In this document: piece after piece, positions 36,301-46,890 of the stretch | Layout: each line of letters starts with the position of its first letter | Position numbering within the stretch: the stretch's first letter is position 1 | Source: Halicephalobus mephisto | Taxonomy: Eukaryota; Nematoda; Chromadorea; Rhabditida; Panagrolaimidae | Direction of reading: 5' to 3' | DNA: 64,000 bases | Assembly: GCA_009193035.1 (NCBI GenBank) | Contig: SWDT01000080.1 | Location: forward strand, 35,772-99,771 | Program-made: the position numbers and the translations under genes | Notes under the pieces: generated by a model | What the model saw: the letters and a program-made list of their open reading frames with translations, nothing else | The model's database searches: none | What the model was told of the DNA's origin: nothing

Positions 36301-38622
36301 TAAAAACACCGAAAAATGACGTCTTTTTTTAAATTAAAAATAGAAAATTGGAATTCTTTCAAAAACTCCCAAACGGAAAATTTTCCTTTATAAAAAAATT
36401 TATTTTTAATTAATTTCGTTTTTTGATATAAATTACTGTAATTTTGAATTAATAATAATGTGGTATTTTTCAGTTACCAAACTGTGATGATTCAACAATC
36501 TTGGCCGAAAATGAAATCAACTATAATGACCCCAGTTTTCAAGTAAGTATTTAAAATATTAAATTTTCATTTTTGAATGATGAATCTGCATTCCGGATTA
36601 CCAAAGTTGACGGTCAGAATTTGAAATGGAAATTTGGGGTTTTCGTTCTAAGACACAGTTTTTGGAATTTGGACTTTTCGTTCTAAGACACAATTTTTGA
36701 AATTTAAACTTTTCGTTCTAGGACACAATTTCTGAAATTTGGACTTTTTGTTTTAAGATATAATTTTTGAAATTTAGGGTTTTCTTTCTAAGACAATTTC
36801 TGAAATTTGGACTTTTCGTTTTAAGAAATAATGTTTGGAATTTGAGATTTTCGTTTTAAGACACAATTTTTGGAATTTTGGGTTTTCTTTCTAAGACAAT
36901 TTCCGAAATTTGGACTTTTTGTTTTAAGAAATAATTTCTGAAATTTGGACTTTTCGTTTTAAGATAATTTCCAAAATTTGGACTTTTCGTTTTAAGATAT
37001 AATTTCTGAAATTTGGACTTTTCGTTTTAAGATATAATTTTCGAAATTTGGACTTTTCTTTCTAAAACATGATTTGTGCTTATGTTTTGATATGAAAAAT
37101 CTAGATATCAAGTTTTATCAATTTAAGTAAGATTTCCGAAATAGACAAAATCCATGTTGTCGCTTTACGAAAAGTCCAAATTTCGATCTCGAATTTTGAC
37201 AGTCAACTTTGATAATTCGAAGCACTGAAGTAAATCTAATTTTTTCGTCATCAATTTTACGAAAAATGTTAAGAATAAGTTTTCTGTTCTCAATCAAAAC
37301 GTTTTCAATTTTTAAATTTCCTTGGGGAATTTAGTTTTATAGTTTTTATTAAAAGTTTTAAGCTGTTGGGATTTTCTAGAATCTAATGCAAAATTTTAAA
37401 AAGTTTAAGAATTTTATTAAAGTTTCCGATACCTTTCAAAACATCATAGAAATTTGAAATTTCAAAAAATTTTACAAAAGTTTCTAAATTCTGAAATTTC
37501 TAAAAATTTTGAATGTTTCTGAATTTTGAAATTTCAAAAAATTTTACAAAAGTTTCTGAATTCTGAAATTTTTAAAAATTTTACAAAAGTTTCTGAATTC
37601 TGAAATTTTTAAAAATTTTGAATTCTGAAATTTCTAAAAATTTTGGATGTTTTTGAATTCCGAAATTTCTAAAACTTTTTGAAAAATTTGAATTCTGAAA
37701 TTTCGTAGAAACTTACAGAATCTAATAAAAAAATCCAAATATTTAAGAATTTTGGAAGAATTTTTGAATTCTCCTAAAATTCCATAAAAGCTTACAGAAT
37801 TCAACAGAAGATTCTGGAACCTTCAAAAATTCTATTAAAGTTTCTGAATTTTTTGAGAATCTCAGAATTTTCAAATATTTAATTTAAACTTTTAAAATCC
37901 ATTATAAGATTCTAAAATTTCGGAAATTTTTACAAAAATATTTAAAATTTTCTAAATTTTTTTTATTTTTGAAACTTTTTAATTTTTTTTATTTTTGAAA
38001 CCTTCTAAATTTTTTTTCTGAAATTTTTCAAAAAACTAGTTCAAATTTTAAAAAATATCTAAAATCAAAATTGTAAAATTTGAGAAAATTCACGCTGAAA
38101 AAATTTCATAAAAATTTTCATTTTTAATTTTTTAAAATTATTTTTATTTTAAATTAAAAATTGATTTTTAGACAATTGTCAGCTCGGAATTCCAAAGTAA
38201 AAGAACTTTTTCAAAAAATGTGCATCGTGGAGGGATTCTCGTCCTCCAGAGGCTGTGACATGAAAGAACACGTCCGATGTTTGATAGAAATCTTCGACTT
38301 TGCGGTTTCTGAATTGAATAATCCTTCGAAAGCCGTTCAGGACAGATGCATCTCCATCGGGGAACTCCACTACAACATGTGTGGAGGCAATGCTTCTTCC
38401 ATCTGGGACGACCTTGGGAATTGTGTTACTGAGACGATTTCCAGAGCAGAATCCGTCAGAGGCAAGAGAGAAGCCCTGAAGGCTTGGATTTCATTGATCA
38501 GTTTCCTCGTGGATTCCATGAGGGGAGGGTACATGGCTCAATGTAAAAGAAAATCAATCAGCAGACCTATGGCTAATTTGAATATCAATGACGACAATAG
38601 GGGTCCTGAACGGATCGAGTGA
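33355..38622 (+). CDS. Globin with N-myristoylation motif and long N-terminal extension, 344 aa
   Basis: Exons 33355-33558, 34856-35166, 36474-36542 and 38172-38622 join in phase to 344 residues. The start gives MGNGQS, a good N-myristoylation signal (Gly2, Ser6), and a splice acceptor (TTTTTAG) 35 nt upstream could be a 5' UTR or trans-splice site. Residues 1-160 are basic, Ser-rich and probably disordered. A globin fold follows from about 165 to 315: helix A Trp182, helix C/CD LFQKM (207-211), distal E7 His228, and proximal F8 His261 in GELHYN, followed by W273, and AW...FLVDSMRGGY in helix H. The CD1 position, normally Phe, may be Met211, which should be checked. Extended, membrane-anchored globins in nematodes are thought to act in redox or gas signalling rather than oxygen storage. 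Intron 1 contains a tRNA-derived element and intron 2 a 154-bp array. AATAAA at 38734. Confidence 0.85.
34615..34830 (+). mobile_element. tRNA-derived SINE-like element, copy 1
   Basis: About 215 bp in globin intron 1, nearly identical to the reverse complement of 49511-49719. It opens TGTCGCGACATTAAGCGTAG and ends GAGGCCAGATCTAGTTTTCC. The middle (34696-34767) folds as a tRNA: acceptor arms GCTCTCG/CGAGAGA, anticodon arm CTTGC/GCAAG, T arm GCGGG/CCTGC. The B box is altered (GGTTAGATACC) and the D loop lacks GG, so this is not a working tRNA gene. Confidence 0.65.
35228..35900 (+). repeat. ~154-bp tandem array B in globin intron 2
   Basis: Same family and orientation as array A at 29040. CACATGTTACTAATGTAAAA recurs at about 35410, 35563 and 35717, giving a 153-154 bp period. 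The array starts about 75 bp after the exon 2 donor. Confidence 0.85.
36625..37070 (+). repeat. ~42-bp tandem array in globin intron 3
   Basis: About ten copies of TTGGACTTTTCGTTTTAAGA followed by TATAATTTCTGAAAT. The remainder of the intron (37100-38170) is AT-rich with shorter repeats of GAATTCTGAAATTTCTAAAA. Confidence 0.8.
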
Positions 38623-38733
38623 CTTTTCTCAGTTGATCTCCGTTTAATGTTGTTGTTCATCACAAATCAGTCATGCTTTCTTCCATATACTGTACATATG
38701 GGAACTCAAAATTATTTGTTATCATGTTGGAAA

Positions 38734-38739
38734 AATAAA
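38734..38739 (+). terminator. Poly(A) signal of the globin gene
   Basis: AATAAA 112 nt after the stop codon at 38622, just upstream of the edge of the inverted duplication at 38761. Confidence 0.6.
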
Positions 38740-38760
38740 TTCCAAATTACATCACAAAAG

Positions 38761-39255
38761 TTAAAAACGAACATATTCTACGAAATTGTCTCGGAACGAA
38801 TTTGGGGGAGTTCTAGAATTCTTGGAGAGTTTAGTTTTAGAAGCTCCAACAAGATCCCAGAAACTTCCATAGCCTTGGAGGACTTCATAAGCTCTCATCA
38901 GATGCCAGAGGGGCTGGCGAAGAAACTCACTGGAACTCAACACAAGGCGTTGTTTTCAGAGTTACTCTGTATTTGGATTCGGAGCAGAACTTGAGGGTCT
39001 TGGTGGAGGTCTCGAAGCGGGCTCCATCGTGCTTGAAGACTATCTGGTCCCCGGTCTCGGCCTCTCTGAAACCACCGTAATTCAACCCCACATGCAGTTC
39101 GATCCTGTGCAAGTTGGTGTTTTCACCTGTTCGGATTTAAGAAATCTTTTATTAAAAAACATTTCTTGGACGATTTGTGCAAGACGTTTTAGGATACTTG
39201 GTCGTATTTATATATAAATATACTTCTCAATTAACTTCTCCTACACCAGGTTGGA
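38761..39255 (-). pseudogene. Inverted partial copy of a CNRIP1-like exon
   Basis: This 495-bp block is the reverse complement of 45900-46395, with only about four substitutions visible by eye. It holds a complete copy of the 196-nt CNRIP1-like exon (about 39125-38930 on the minus strand) with acceptor and donor intact and the 61-codon open part unchanged, plus pieces of both flanking introns. The downstream exon (46599-46890) has no copy here, so on its own this fragment cannot encode the full protein. It starts about 22 bp after the globin poly(A) signal. It is most simply a recent duplication fragment; use as an alternative exon of an unseen minus-strand gene is not excluded. Confidence 0.8.
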
Positions 39256-40340
39256 ACTATTTAGAAGAGTTCATATCACATTTAATGATTGCCATAGACT
39301 CGTCCCAGACTATGCTGAAAGCTTTCTAGAATTCATCCCAGACCAATCTAAGACCTTTGAGAACTGGCCCTGAGGGCATGAATTTTTCCGGAAGTCATTC
39401 AACATCATTCTGAATTGCGCTTTTGTCGTGTGTCCACTGTTTTATAAAACCTCTATTACTCTCACTTATACTTCATGCTTGCTACTGAAACTTAAGATTC
39501 TTTATCTGGACACATGATTATCCGTCTTCCGGATTCCGAAACACTTTTTGCTTTCGAAATCTGTCGGGGGCCAATTTTCAAGGGTGAGTTAATTTGATTT
39601 CCAATTTCGTTAAAAACTTGCAAGCAACATTATTCCATGACGTGAGAGTTTTCAAACTTTTCAAAATTGATAGCTCTTGAATTCCCCTTGAGGAAAAGTT
39701 CAAAAATTATATGCAAGTTTTTAAAAAACCGAAATTCTCACTGTAAAATCTAAAATTATTGGAAAATTTTTTTAGTTTACTGTATTTTCCAAATGGGTTG
39801 CTTGTCGAAAGTGATCTTGGATTTCCGTTTTATACAGTATATTGTTTAGAAAAAACAATGTCTTTGATCTGAAGGACTACCATACAAAAAAGCGTAACTT
39901 TTGGAGGAATAAAAAATAGAAATTGCCACTATTAATTTTTAACTTTCGTCACAAATGTCAAATATTCATGAAAAAATGTAACAATTATTACATTTTTGTT
40001 ACATTTCGCAATTTTTACTAAACTAAAAGTTACACATTTTTGTGGTACTGAAAGCAAACTTTTGACGACATGAAAAACATCAAGAAGATTACTTTATAAA
40101 AACTGAATTTTACTATTTGCATTAAACTTATAAAATTAACTAAATTTTTCGGTTAAAAATACAGTGTTACTATTTAGAAATTTCCGTCAAATAAAATCCA
40201 AACATTTCGAAAAAATTTAAATTCTTAAACATTCTGTATTTCAAAAAATATTTAATAAATTTTAATAATAATTTTTGACGTTCAATAAACTTTATTATTT
40301 TATTAGAATTAAAATATCAAAAAAGTTGGTCATTTGTGCT
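39256..40340. other. Intergenic region
   Basis: Positions 39256-39600 have near-normal composition but no open frame or RNA that I can support. The rest is AT-rich apart from a MITE-like element at 39893-40044. Confidence 0.4.
39893..40044 (+). mobile_element. MITE-like element, copy 3
   Basis: 152 bp, beginning TACAAAAAAGCGTAACTTTT and ending CTAAAAGTTACACATTTTTG TG; the ends are inverted repeats of about 20 bp. The interior matches the elements at 27967 and 28195 (CAAATATTCATGAAAAAATG). This is the best preserved copy. Confidence 0.7.
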
Positions 40341-41280
40341 CAAAATATTACAGAGAACACTTTTCTCCATAAATGAATAAAATCAACTTTGGAACAGAAC
40401 GCCAAGACTGAAAATCAAGTTGCAAGATGTAGAGAACACTTTTCTTCTTTCAAAATAATGTAAAAGAAACTTTGGAACAGACACCAAGACTAAAATCAAG
40501 TTCGCAAGATGTAGGAACACTTTTCTCCTTTCAAAATAATGTAAAGAAAATTTCGAACAGAACGCCAAACTAAAAATCAAATTCGCAAGATGTAGGGAAC
40601 ACTTTTCTTCTTTCAAAATAATGTAAATCAACTTTGGAACAGAATACCAAGATTTAAAGCTTAATTCACAATATGAGTAAAACACTTTTAAAATAATTTA
40701 AATAAGCTTTAGAACAAAATATTAAAATTTGCAATAATTCCAAATATAAAGAAAACACTTTTCTCCATAAATGAGTGAAATCAACTTTGGAACAGAACGT
40801 CAAGAATTAAAATCAAGTTTGCATGATGTAGGGAACACTTTTTTCTTTTAAATAATGTAAAAGAAATTTTCGAACAGAATATCAAAGCTCTACAGTTGGA
40901 TTTGCAACATATGGGGAACATTTTTCTTCTTTCAGAAATAAGCTAAATTAACGTACAATGAAATAGGATAATTCCAAAGTCAGATGCGCAAGATGTAGGA
41001 ACACTTTTCTCCTTATAATGAGTCAAATTGATGTAACAACGGAATGTCAGGACTTCAAAGTTGGATTCACAGCATCCAGGAACACTTTTCTTCTTTCAGA
41101 AATAAGCTAAATTAATGTTAAAATAAAATTTTAGTTTAAAATCAGAATTCTAAGATGACAAGGAACACTTTTCTTCCTTTAAAATGAGTCAAATTGATGT
41201 AACAATGGAATACCAAGATTTGAAATCAAATTTGCAGCATCCGGAGAACACTTTCTTTTTTCAAAAATAACCCAAATTGA
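40340..41280 (-). repeat. Array of GAGAACACTTTTC boxes (inverted relative to 24360-26880)
   Basis: GAGAACACTTTTCTTCTTTC or a close variant recurs at about 40352, 40432, 40513, 40597, 40750, 40832, 40916 and later, spaced near 80 bp and separated by AACTTTGGAACAGAACGCCA. Seen on the minus strand, the box is the GAAAAGTGTTCTC of the array at 24360-26880. The long minus-strand open frame at 40383-40685 follows the period and is not a gene. Confidence 0.8.
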
Positions 41281-44200
41281 CGTCACCACAGAACGCAAAA
41301 ATTTCGAAATATGTTATATAAAATAAATTCGTTAATATTTGGATTGGTTAAAAATGACTTTCAAATTATTTATTTTTCATAAAATAAAACATTAAATCTA
41401 GTGAATAATGAAGAAAAAGCATTTCGAAATCCGATGCAGAATTTGTTGAACCTGAGATGTTTCAAATTTGTTTTTCCTTGAAAAATTGCACTTTTTTAGA
41501 CGTTTTGATGTGAGAAAACTGGGCACTTGTGTACTTCCCTATGATATGCGGAGTGTACCCAGTGTCAAAACATTTTCAACATAATTGCTGAAATTGTTGA
41601 ATAGTATATTTCCAATTCAGTTGATAAAAATAAAACGTTTTTTAAATAAAACGTTTTCGAGATTAAAAATAAAAAGCTTCATCGTTAGTTTAAAAAAACA
41701 AATCAAAAATAATATCATTAATGAGTTCATTAATTGCGAAACTACGAGTATTTGTAATTTTGAAGATTTTCTGGAAAATTAAAAATTTGTGAAAATTTCT
41801 AGATCTAGTAAGAATTCTAAAAATAATCCGAAAAACAGAATTTGAGATGTTTTTAGAAAGTTGTAAAATTTCGCGTTGAGACTATTTCGTAATAATTTCT
41901 TTTTTTTTATTTTCGTAATTCTATGGTGTTAGAACTTTAAAAATCTTTCAAATCTTCCCAAAATCCAATAGATTTCAACTTAACATCAGAAATTGTGAAT
42001 TCTGAATACTTTTAAAAGTTCTAAAATTTCGTGTTGAGACTATTTCGTAATAATTTCTGTTTTTTATTTTCGTAATTCTATGGTGTTAGAATTTATATGA
42101 AATTTCTAAATTCCTAAAATCCAATAACTATTTTAACGTAACACAGAAATTTTGAATTCTGAATACTTTTAAAAAGTTCTAAAATTTTGTTGAGACTATT
42201 TCGTAATAATTTCTGTTTTTTTTTTATTTTCGTAATTCTATGAGTGTTAGAACTTTATGAAAATTTCTAAATCTCCTAAATCCAATAACTATTTCAACGT
42301 AACATCAGAAATTGTGAATTCGATACTTTTAAAAGTTTAAAATTTCGTTTGAAACTATTTCGTAATAATTCATTTTTTTATTTCAAAAATAGTATGATAT
42401 CGGAATTTTATATCATTTGAAACCTTTTATGATCTCATACAAGCTTCCTGAATTTCTTGAATCCAATGAAAATTTAGAATATTTTTCTGAAACTTGAAAT
42501 TTCGAAATTTTTTATAAAATTGGAAAATTACAACATTTATTTTAATTTTTATAATAGTTTTGTTATTTCGTAATAACTACATTCTAGAGTTACCGTATGT
42601 TTTTCTGTTTCCTTTATTTGCTTACTAACTTCCAAAAATTGCACCCGAAGTTGTTAGTTCATTTCAAATCCATTTTAAATTTCGAAAATTCAGAAAGCTC
42701 CGAAAAAATTGCTCATCAATCTTTCATGTTTGAGTACTATAGTTTTTTATAAAAAATTTAACCAATAAAAATCAAAAAAATTCAATAAAGGTCAAAAAGC
42801 AGTCCGCAAGCCCCTGGCAACGAGGTCCTGAAATCCATCCAGAAGCTTTGTCGTTCTGTCCGTTGGTCAATTGCCCTGGTGCTCATGGACTATGGCCAGA
42901 GGCAGTTGGGCGTAACTGAAAAAAGCACACGGCGTCCGGCTTTTTGTATATATTCTTTCGTTTTCAGAGCTTTTAGCTTGCTCCAAGCTTAAAATAGACT
43001 ACTGAAACTAGTTATATAAAACTCTCCATTGCCATTTTCCATTTTTAAATAGAATTTTCTAAATGTGGAAGATTCCAAAAATTTTTTAAAATTTATTTTA
43101 TATTTTTTTGAAATTTATTTTATATTTTTTTAAAATTTATTTTATATTTTTTTTAAATTTATTTTAAATTTACTTTTTTTTAAATTTATTTTATATTTTT
43201 TTTAAATTTATTTTATATTTTTTAAAATTTACTTTTTTTTAATTTTTTATAAAATTTATTTTTTTTTAAATTTACTTTTTTTTTAAATTTTTTAAAAAAT
43301 TTATTTTTTTAGAATTTCATTTTTTTTTAATTTTTTAAAATTTATTTTTTTGAATTTATTTAAAAATTTGTTGAAATTTTTACAACTTTTTAAGATTCGT
43401 TGGAAAATTTTAGAATTCCGTGGGAATTTCTAGAATCTTATGTAAGGTTCTGAAACTTTTTGGAATGTCAGAGAAGCTTCTAGACTTCTTGAAAAATTTT
43501 TAAACTTTTCAAAATAAAAATCTCTAAAAATTCTTAGATTTTCTGAATCTTATAAATTTTCTGGAGTCATTCAGAATTTTTTATTTATTTTTAGAATTTT
43601 TAAATATTTTATAAAAAATTTTAAAACTGAAAATTTAATCAAAAATTTTGAAATAAAATAAAAATTTCTAAAAATTCTTAGATTTTTAGAATCTTATAAG
43701 AATTTCTGGAGTTATTCAGAATTTTTAATTTATTTTTAGAATTTTTAAACATTTTATAAAAAATTTTAAAACTGAAAATTTTATGAAAATTTCAAACTTC
43801 CTAAGATTCTGTAGAAGCTTCTAGAACTTCCCAAAAATTTCCAGAATCATATAGAACTTTCTGAAATCCTCCAATGTCTTCCAAAAAATCCCACAACTTT
43901 TCAGAATCCATCATGAAACTGCAGCTATTATCAAAAATTCAAAAATTTCAAAAATTCGCTTCGAGACTACTTCGTCGCGATTTTTATTTTTCAAATTTTA
44001 TTATTTTTATTTTTAAATTTTATTATTTTTTAAATTTTATTATTTTAATTATTTTTATTTTATAAATTTTTATTATTTTTTAAATTTTATTATTTTATTT
44101 TTTAAATTTTATTATTTTTATTTTTTAAATTTTATTATTTTATTTTTTAATAAGTTTTTAGTACATAGATACTGTAAGCATTTTTAATCAAATTTTTCCA

Positions 44201-44289
44201 AAAAATAATCATATTTTATAATTCCGTGGACATTAAATGACGTCAAAAGCGTGAAAAATGGAAACTATAGAATGTAAATAAAATTTCAG
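41281..44289. other. AT-rich region with a ~155-bp array and one GC-richer island
   Basis: Positions 41860-42390 hold four degenerate copies of a unit near 155 bp with TTCGTGTTGAGACTATTTCG and TTTTCGTAATTCTATGGTGT. Positions 42790-42965 are clearly less AT-rich and open in two forward frames, but no convincing splice partner or family was found. From 43060 to 43380 and 43980-44150 the sequence is nearly pure T/A repeats. Confidence 0.5.
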
Positions 44290-46890
44290 GACCAAATTGA
44301 AAAACGTTTCAAATTTTATTTTCACCGATCCTCATCAAGTGTTACTTAGCCAAAGTCCTGAGATTCCATGGTCGCCGGTAGCTCGGCAATATCTTCATTT
44401 CAGCTTACTATATCTATCAGGTTTGATTTTCGGATTTTTCAAGATTTCATAGAAGATTCTGAAATCTTCTAAATTCTTATATAAGATTCTAAAGTCTTCT
44501 AGGATTTAGTAGGAGATTTTCGGATTTTCCAAGATCTCATAGAAAATTCTGAAATCTTATAAATTCTGAAGTTTTCTATAACTTAGTGGGAGATTTTCCA
44601 AAATCTCATAGAAGATTTCAGATTTTCCAAAATCTCATATAAGATTCTGAAATCTTATAAATTCTGAAGTCTTCTAAAATTTAATCGGAGATTTTCGAGT
44701 TTTTCAAGATCTCATATAAGATTCTGAAGTCTTCTAAAATTTAGTGGGAGATTTTCGAATTTTCCAAAATCTCATAGAAGATTTCGGATTTTCCTAAATT
44801 TTCATATAAGATTCTGAAATCTTATAAATTCTGAAGTTTTCTAAAATTTAATGGGAGATTTTCGGGTTTTCCAAAATCTCAGAAAATTTTGAATTTTCCT
44901 AAATCCCCACAAAAGCTCCTAAAATTCTGAAACATCTGATAACAGCTTCTGAAATTTTCTAAGATTTCATAGAAGATTCTGAATTTTCCCAGACCCTCAT
45001 AACAGCTCCAGAAGTCCTCCGGAATCTACTCAAGCTTCTTCAAATTTTCTAAAACTGCTTTAAAATTTATAATTTTCCAAAAATAAAAAAATTCTTAACA
45101 ATGTTAATTTTTAAATTTTATAATTTTTTCAAGTTGATGAAATTAAAAATTTTGTACATTTTGACTCAAGTAGAAACTTCCAAAAAATCCAGAAAAATTT
45201 ACAAATTCAATTTTTTGCTTCTTTCGTAAATGCATCAGCATTGGATCGGTGCCATTTTCGTCATTTTCAATTTTCTTACTCAGTCGAAAATGTACTTTTT
45301 GCTTGAGGACACTAAAACACGAAAATTGGTTAAGAAACTTTTCGAAGACGAAATTCATTAAACGACCAATTTGTCGGAGACGGCTTATTGAGCTCATTTC
45401 GGAAAATGATGTAAGTCCGAAATTTTGATGGATTTTATGCATTAAAAATTAGTGTTATTAAATGTAGTAAGAAACTTTACAAACAATGAAAACAAAGTAC
45501 TTTAAAAATGCCGTCGATTTCTTGAAGAATTTTTTATATTTTCCAGATTAGAATTTTCGAATTTAAATTTTCTAATTTTTGAATTTTCAAATTTAAATTT
45601 TCTAATTTTTTAATTTTCGGATTTAAATTTTCTAATTTTCGAACTTGAACTAATTCGAGTTTTTTAATTTTCGAATTTGAACTAATTTGAATTTTTTAAT
45701 TTTCGGATTTAAATTTTCTAATTTTTGAATTTTCGAATTTGAATTAATTCGGATTTTTTAATTTTCGAATTTGATTTAACACCGATCTTAGAGAATTTAG
45801 ACATCGTTTGGTCTTGATTTTTCAAACAAGTTCTTATTAGTCCTACCACGAACATATTTTTATGACTCCATCATACTTCAATTTTCACATTTCCGAAGAT
45901 TCCAACCTGGTGTAGGAGAAGTTAATTGAGAAGTATATTTATATATAAATACGACCAAGTATCCTAAAACGTCTTCCACAAATCGTCCAAGAAATGTTTT
46001 TTAATAAAAGATTTCTTAAATCCGAACAGGTGAAAACACCAACTTGCACAGGATCGAACTGCATGTGGGGTTGAATTACGGTGGTTTCAGAGAGGCCGAG
46101 ACCGGGGACCAGATAGTCTTCAAGCACGATGGAGCCCGCTTCGAGACCTCCACCAAGACCCTCAAGTTCTGCTCCGAATCCAAATACAGAGTAACTCTGA
46201 AAACAACGCCTTGTGTTGAGTTCCAGTGAGTTTCTTCGCCAGCCCCTCTGGCATCTGATGAGAGCTTATGAAGTCCTCCAAGGCTATGGAAGTTTCTGGG
46301 ATCTCGTTGGAGCTTCTAAAACTAAACTCTCCAAGGATTCTAGAACTCCCCCAAATTCGTTCCGAGACAATTTCGTAGAATATGTTCATTTTTAAATTCC
46401 CAAACAACATAATTTTGAAATGAAACTTCAAAACAAATGATTTTAGAACTTTCTGAAATTCAAAATTCCCTAAAAATGCGCATTTTTAATTGTTGTAATT
46501 CATATAATATTTTCGATTTTTTCTAGATTGAACTCTAAATTCATTTTTCAAATTTATTTGACTTTAATTTTTTGAAAATTATAAATTTGACTTTTCAGTA
46601 ACCTCCACATCGCCGGATCCGATCTCGAACTCCGATGTGACCGGCCTCAGTCGGGGGAGTATGAGGCTTTTTGGAACACCGTCGGGATAGACCCTACGAA
46701 GAGAGGGGTCAGGGAGGACCTGGTCCTGGTCCTGAGAGGTCCTGGGGGTACTTTGAAAAGAACTCTTCAGAGCAAATTTTATCCCAAAACTCACGGTCAT
46801 GCTGATGGTCAAAAATTAGATTCTCTTCAATGGACCTGTGCCGTGGATCCCACCGGCAATATTACAGTAACTGATGAACAAGTTCGATAA
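44290..46890 (+). CDS. CNRIP1-like (cannabinoid receptor interacting protein 1 family), 5' end not found
   Basis: Two exons are secure: 46030-46225 and 46599-46890 (TAA at 46888). They encode a CNRIP1-type domain: IVFKHDGARF matches the family FYKVDGQRF block, followed by TLKFCSESKYRVTLK, then HNLHIAGSDLEL and, later, IDPTKRG and a KFY core. Vertebrate CNRIP1 is a small cytosolic beta-rich protein that binds the C-terminus of the CB1 receptor; nematodes lack canonical cannabinoid receptors, so the partner here is unknown. A further exon at 44290-44420 (NVSNFIFTDPHQVLLSQS region, between TTTCAG and GTTTG) fits in phase and may be the preceding exon, but it has no family match. No initiator ATG was found. 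The 46030 exon and parts of its introns are copied in reverse at 38761-39255. Confidence 0.75.
44430..44960. repeat. Tandem array in the CNRIP1-like gene intron
   Basis: Units of roughly 60-80 bp built from CTCATAGAAGATTCTGAAAT and TTCTAAAATTTAGTGGGAGA. Period is irregular because copies carry deletions. Confidence 0.7.
45143..45442 (-). CDS. Hypothetical ORF inside an intron, 99 aa
   Basis: An ATG-to-TAA open frame on the minus strand, within the proposed intron of the CNRIP1-like gene. Composition is more balanced than the neighbouring A/T repeats, and the product is basic with scattered Phe. No signal peptide, membrane segment or motif is recognised, and no splice sites clearly belong to it. 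It may be a nested gene, an exon of one, or chance. Confidence 0.2.
   Translation of the reverse strand: MHKIHQNFGLTSFSEMSSISRLRQIGRLMNFVFEKFLNQFSCFSVLKQKVHFRLSKKIENDENGTDPMLMHLRKKQKIEFVNFSGFFGSFYLSQNVQNF
45900..46395 (+). repeat. Source copy of the inverted duplication
   Basis: Matches the reverse complement of 38761-39255 from TTCCAACCTGGTGTAGGAGA to TATGTTCATTTTTAA, where similarity ends abruptly on both sides. It includes the 46030-46225 exon. It is judged the original because the next exon of the gene follows it in place. Confidence 0.85.

Noticed and set aside
38927..39217. Open frames on both strands of the inverted duplication as independent genes
   Set aside because: The minus-strand frame is a copied CNRIP1-like exon and the plus-strand frame is its shadow; neither has the rest of a gene here.
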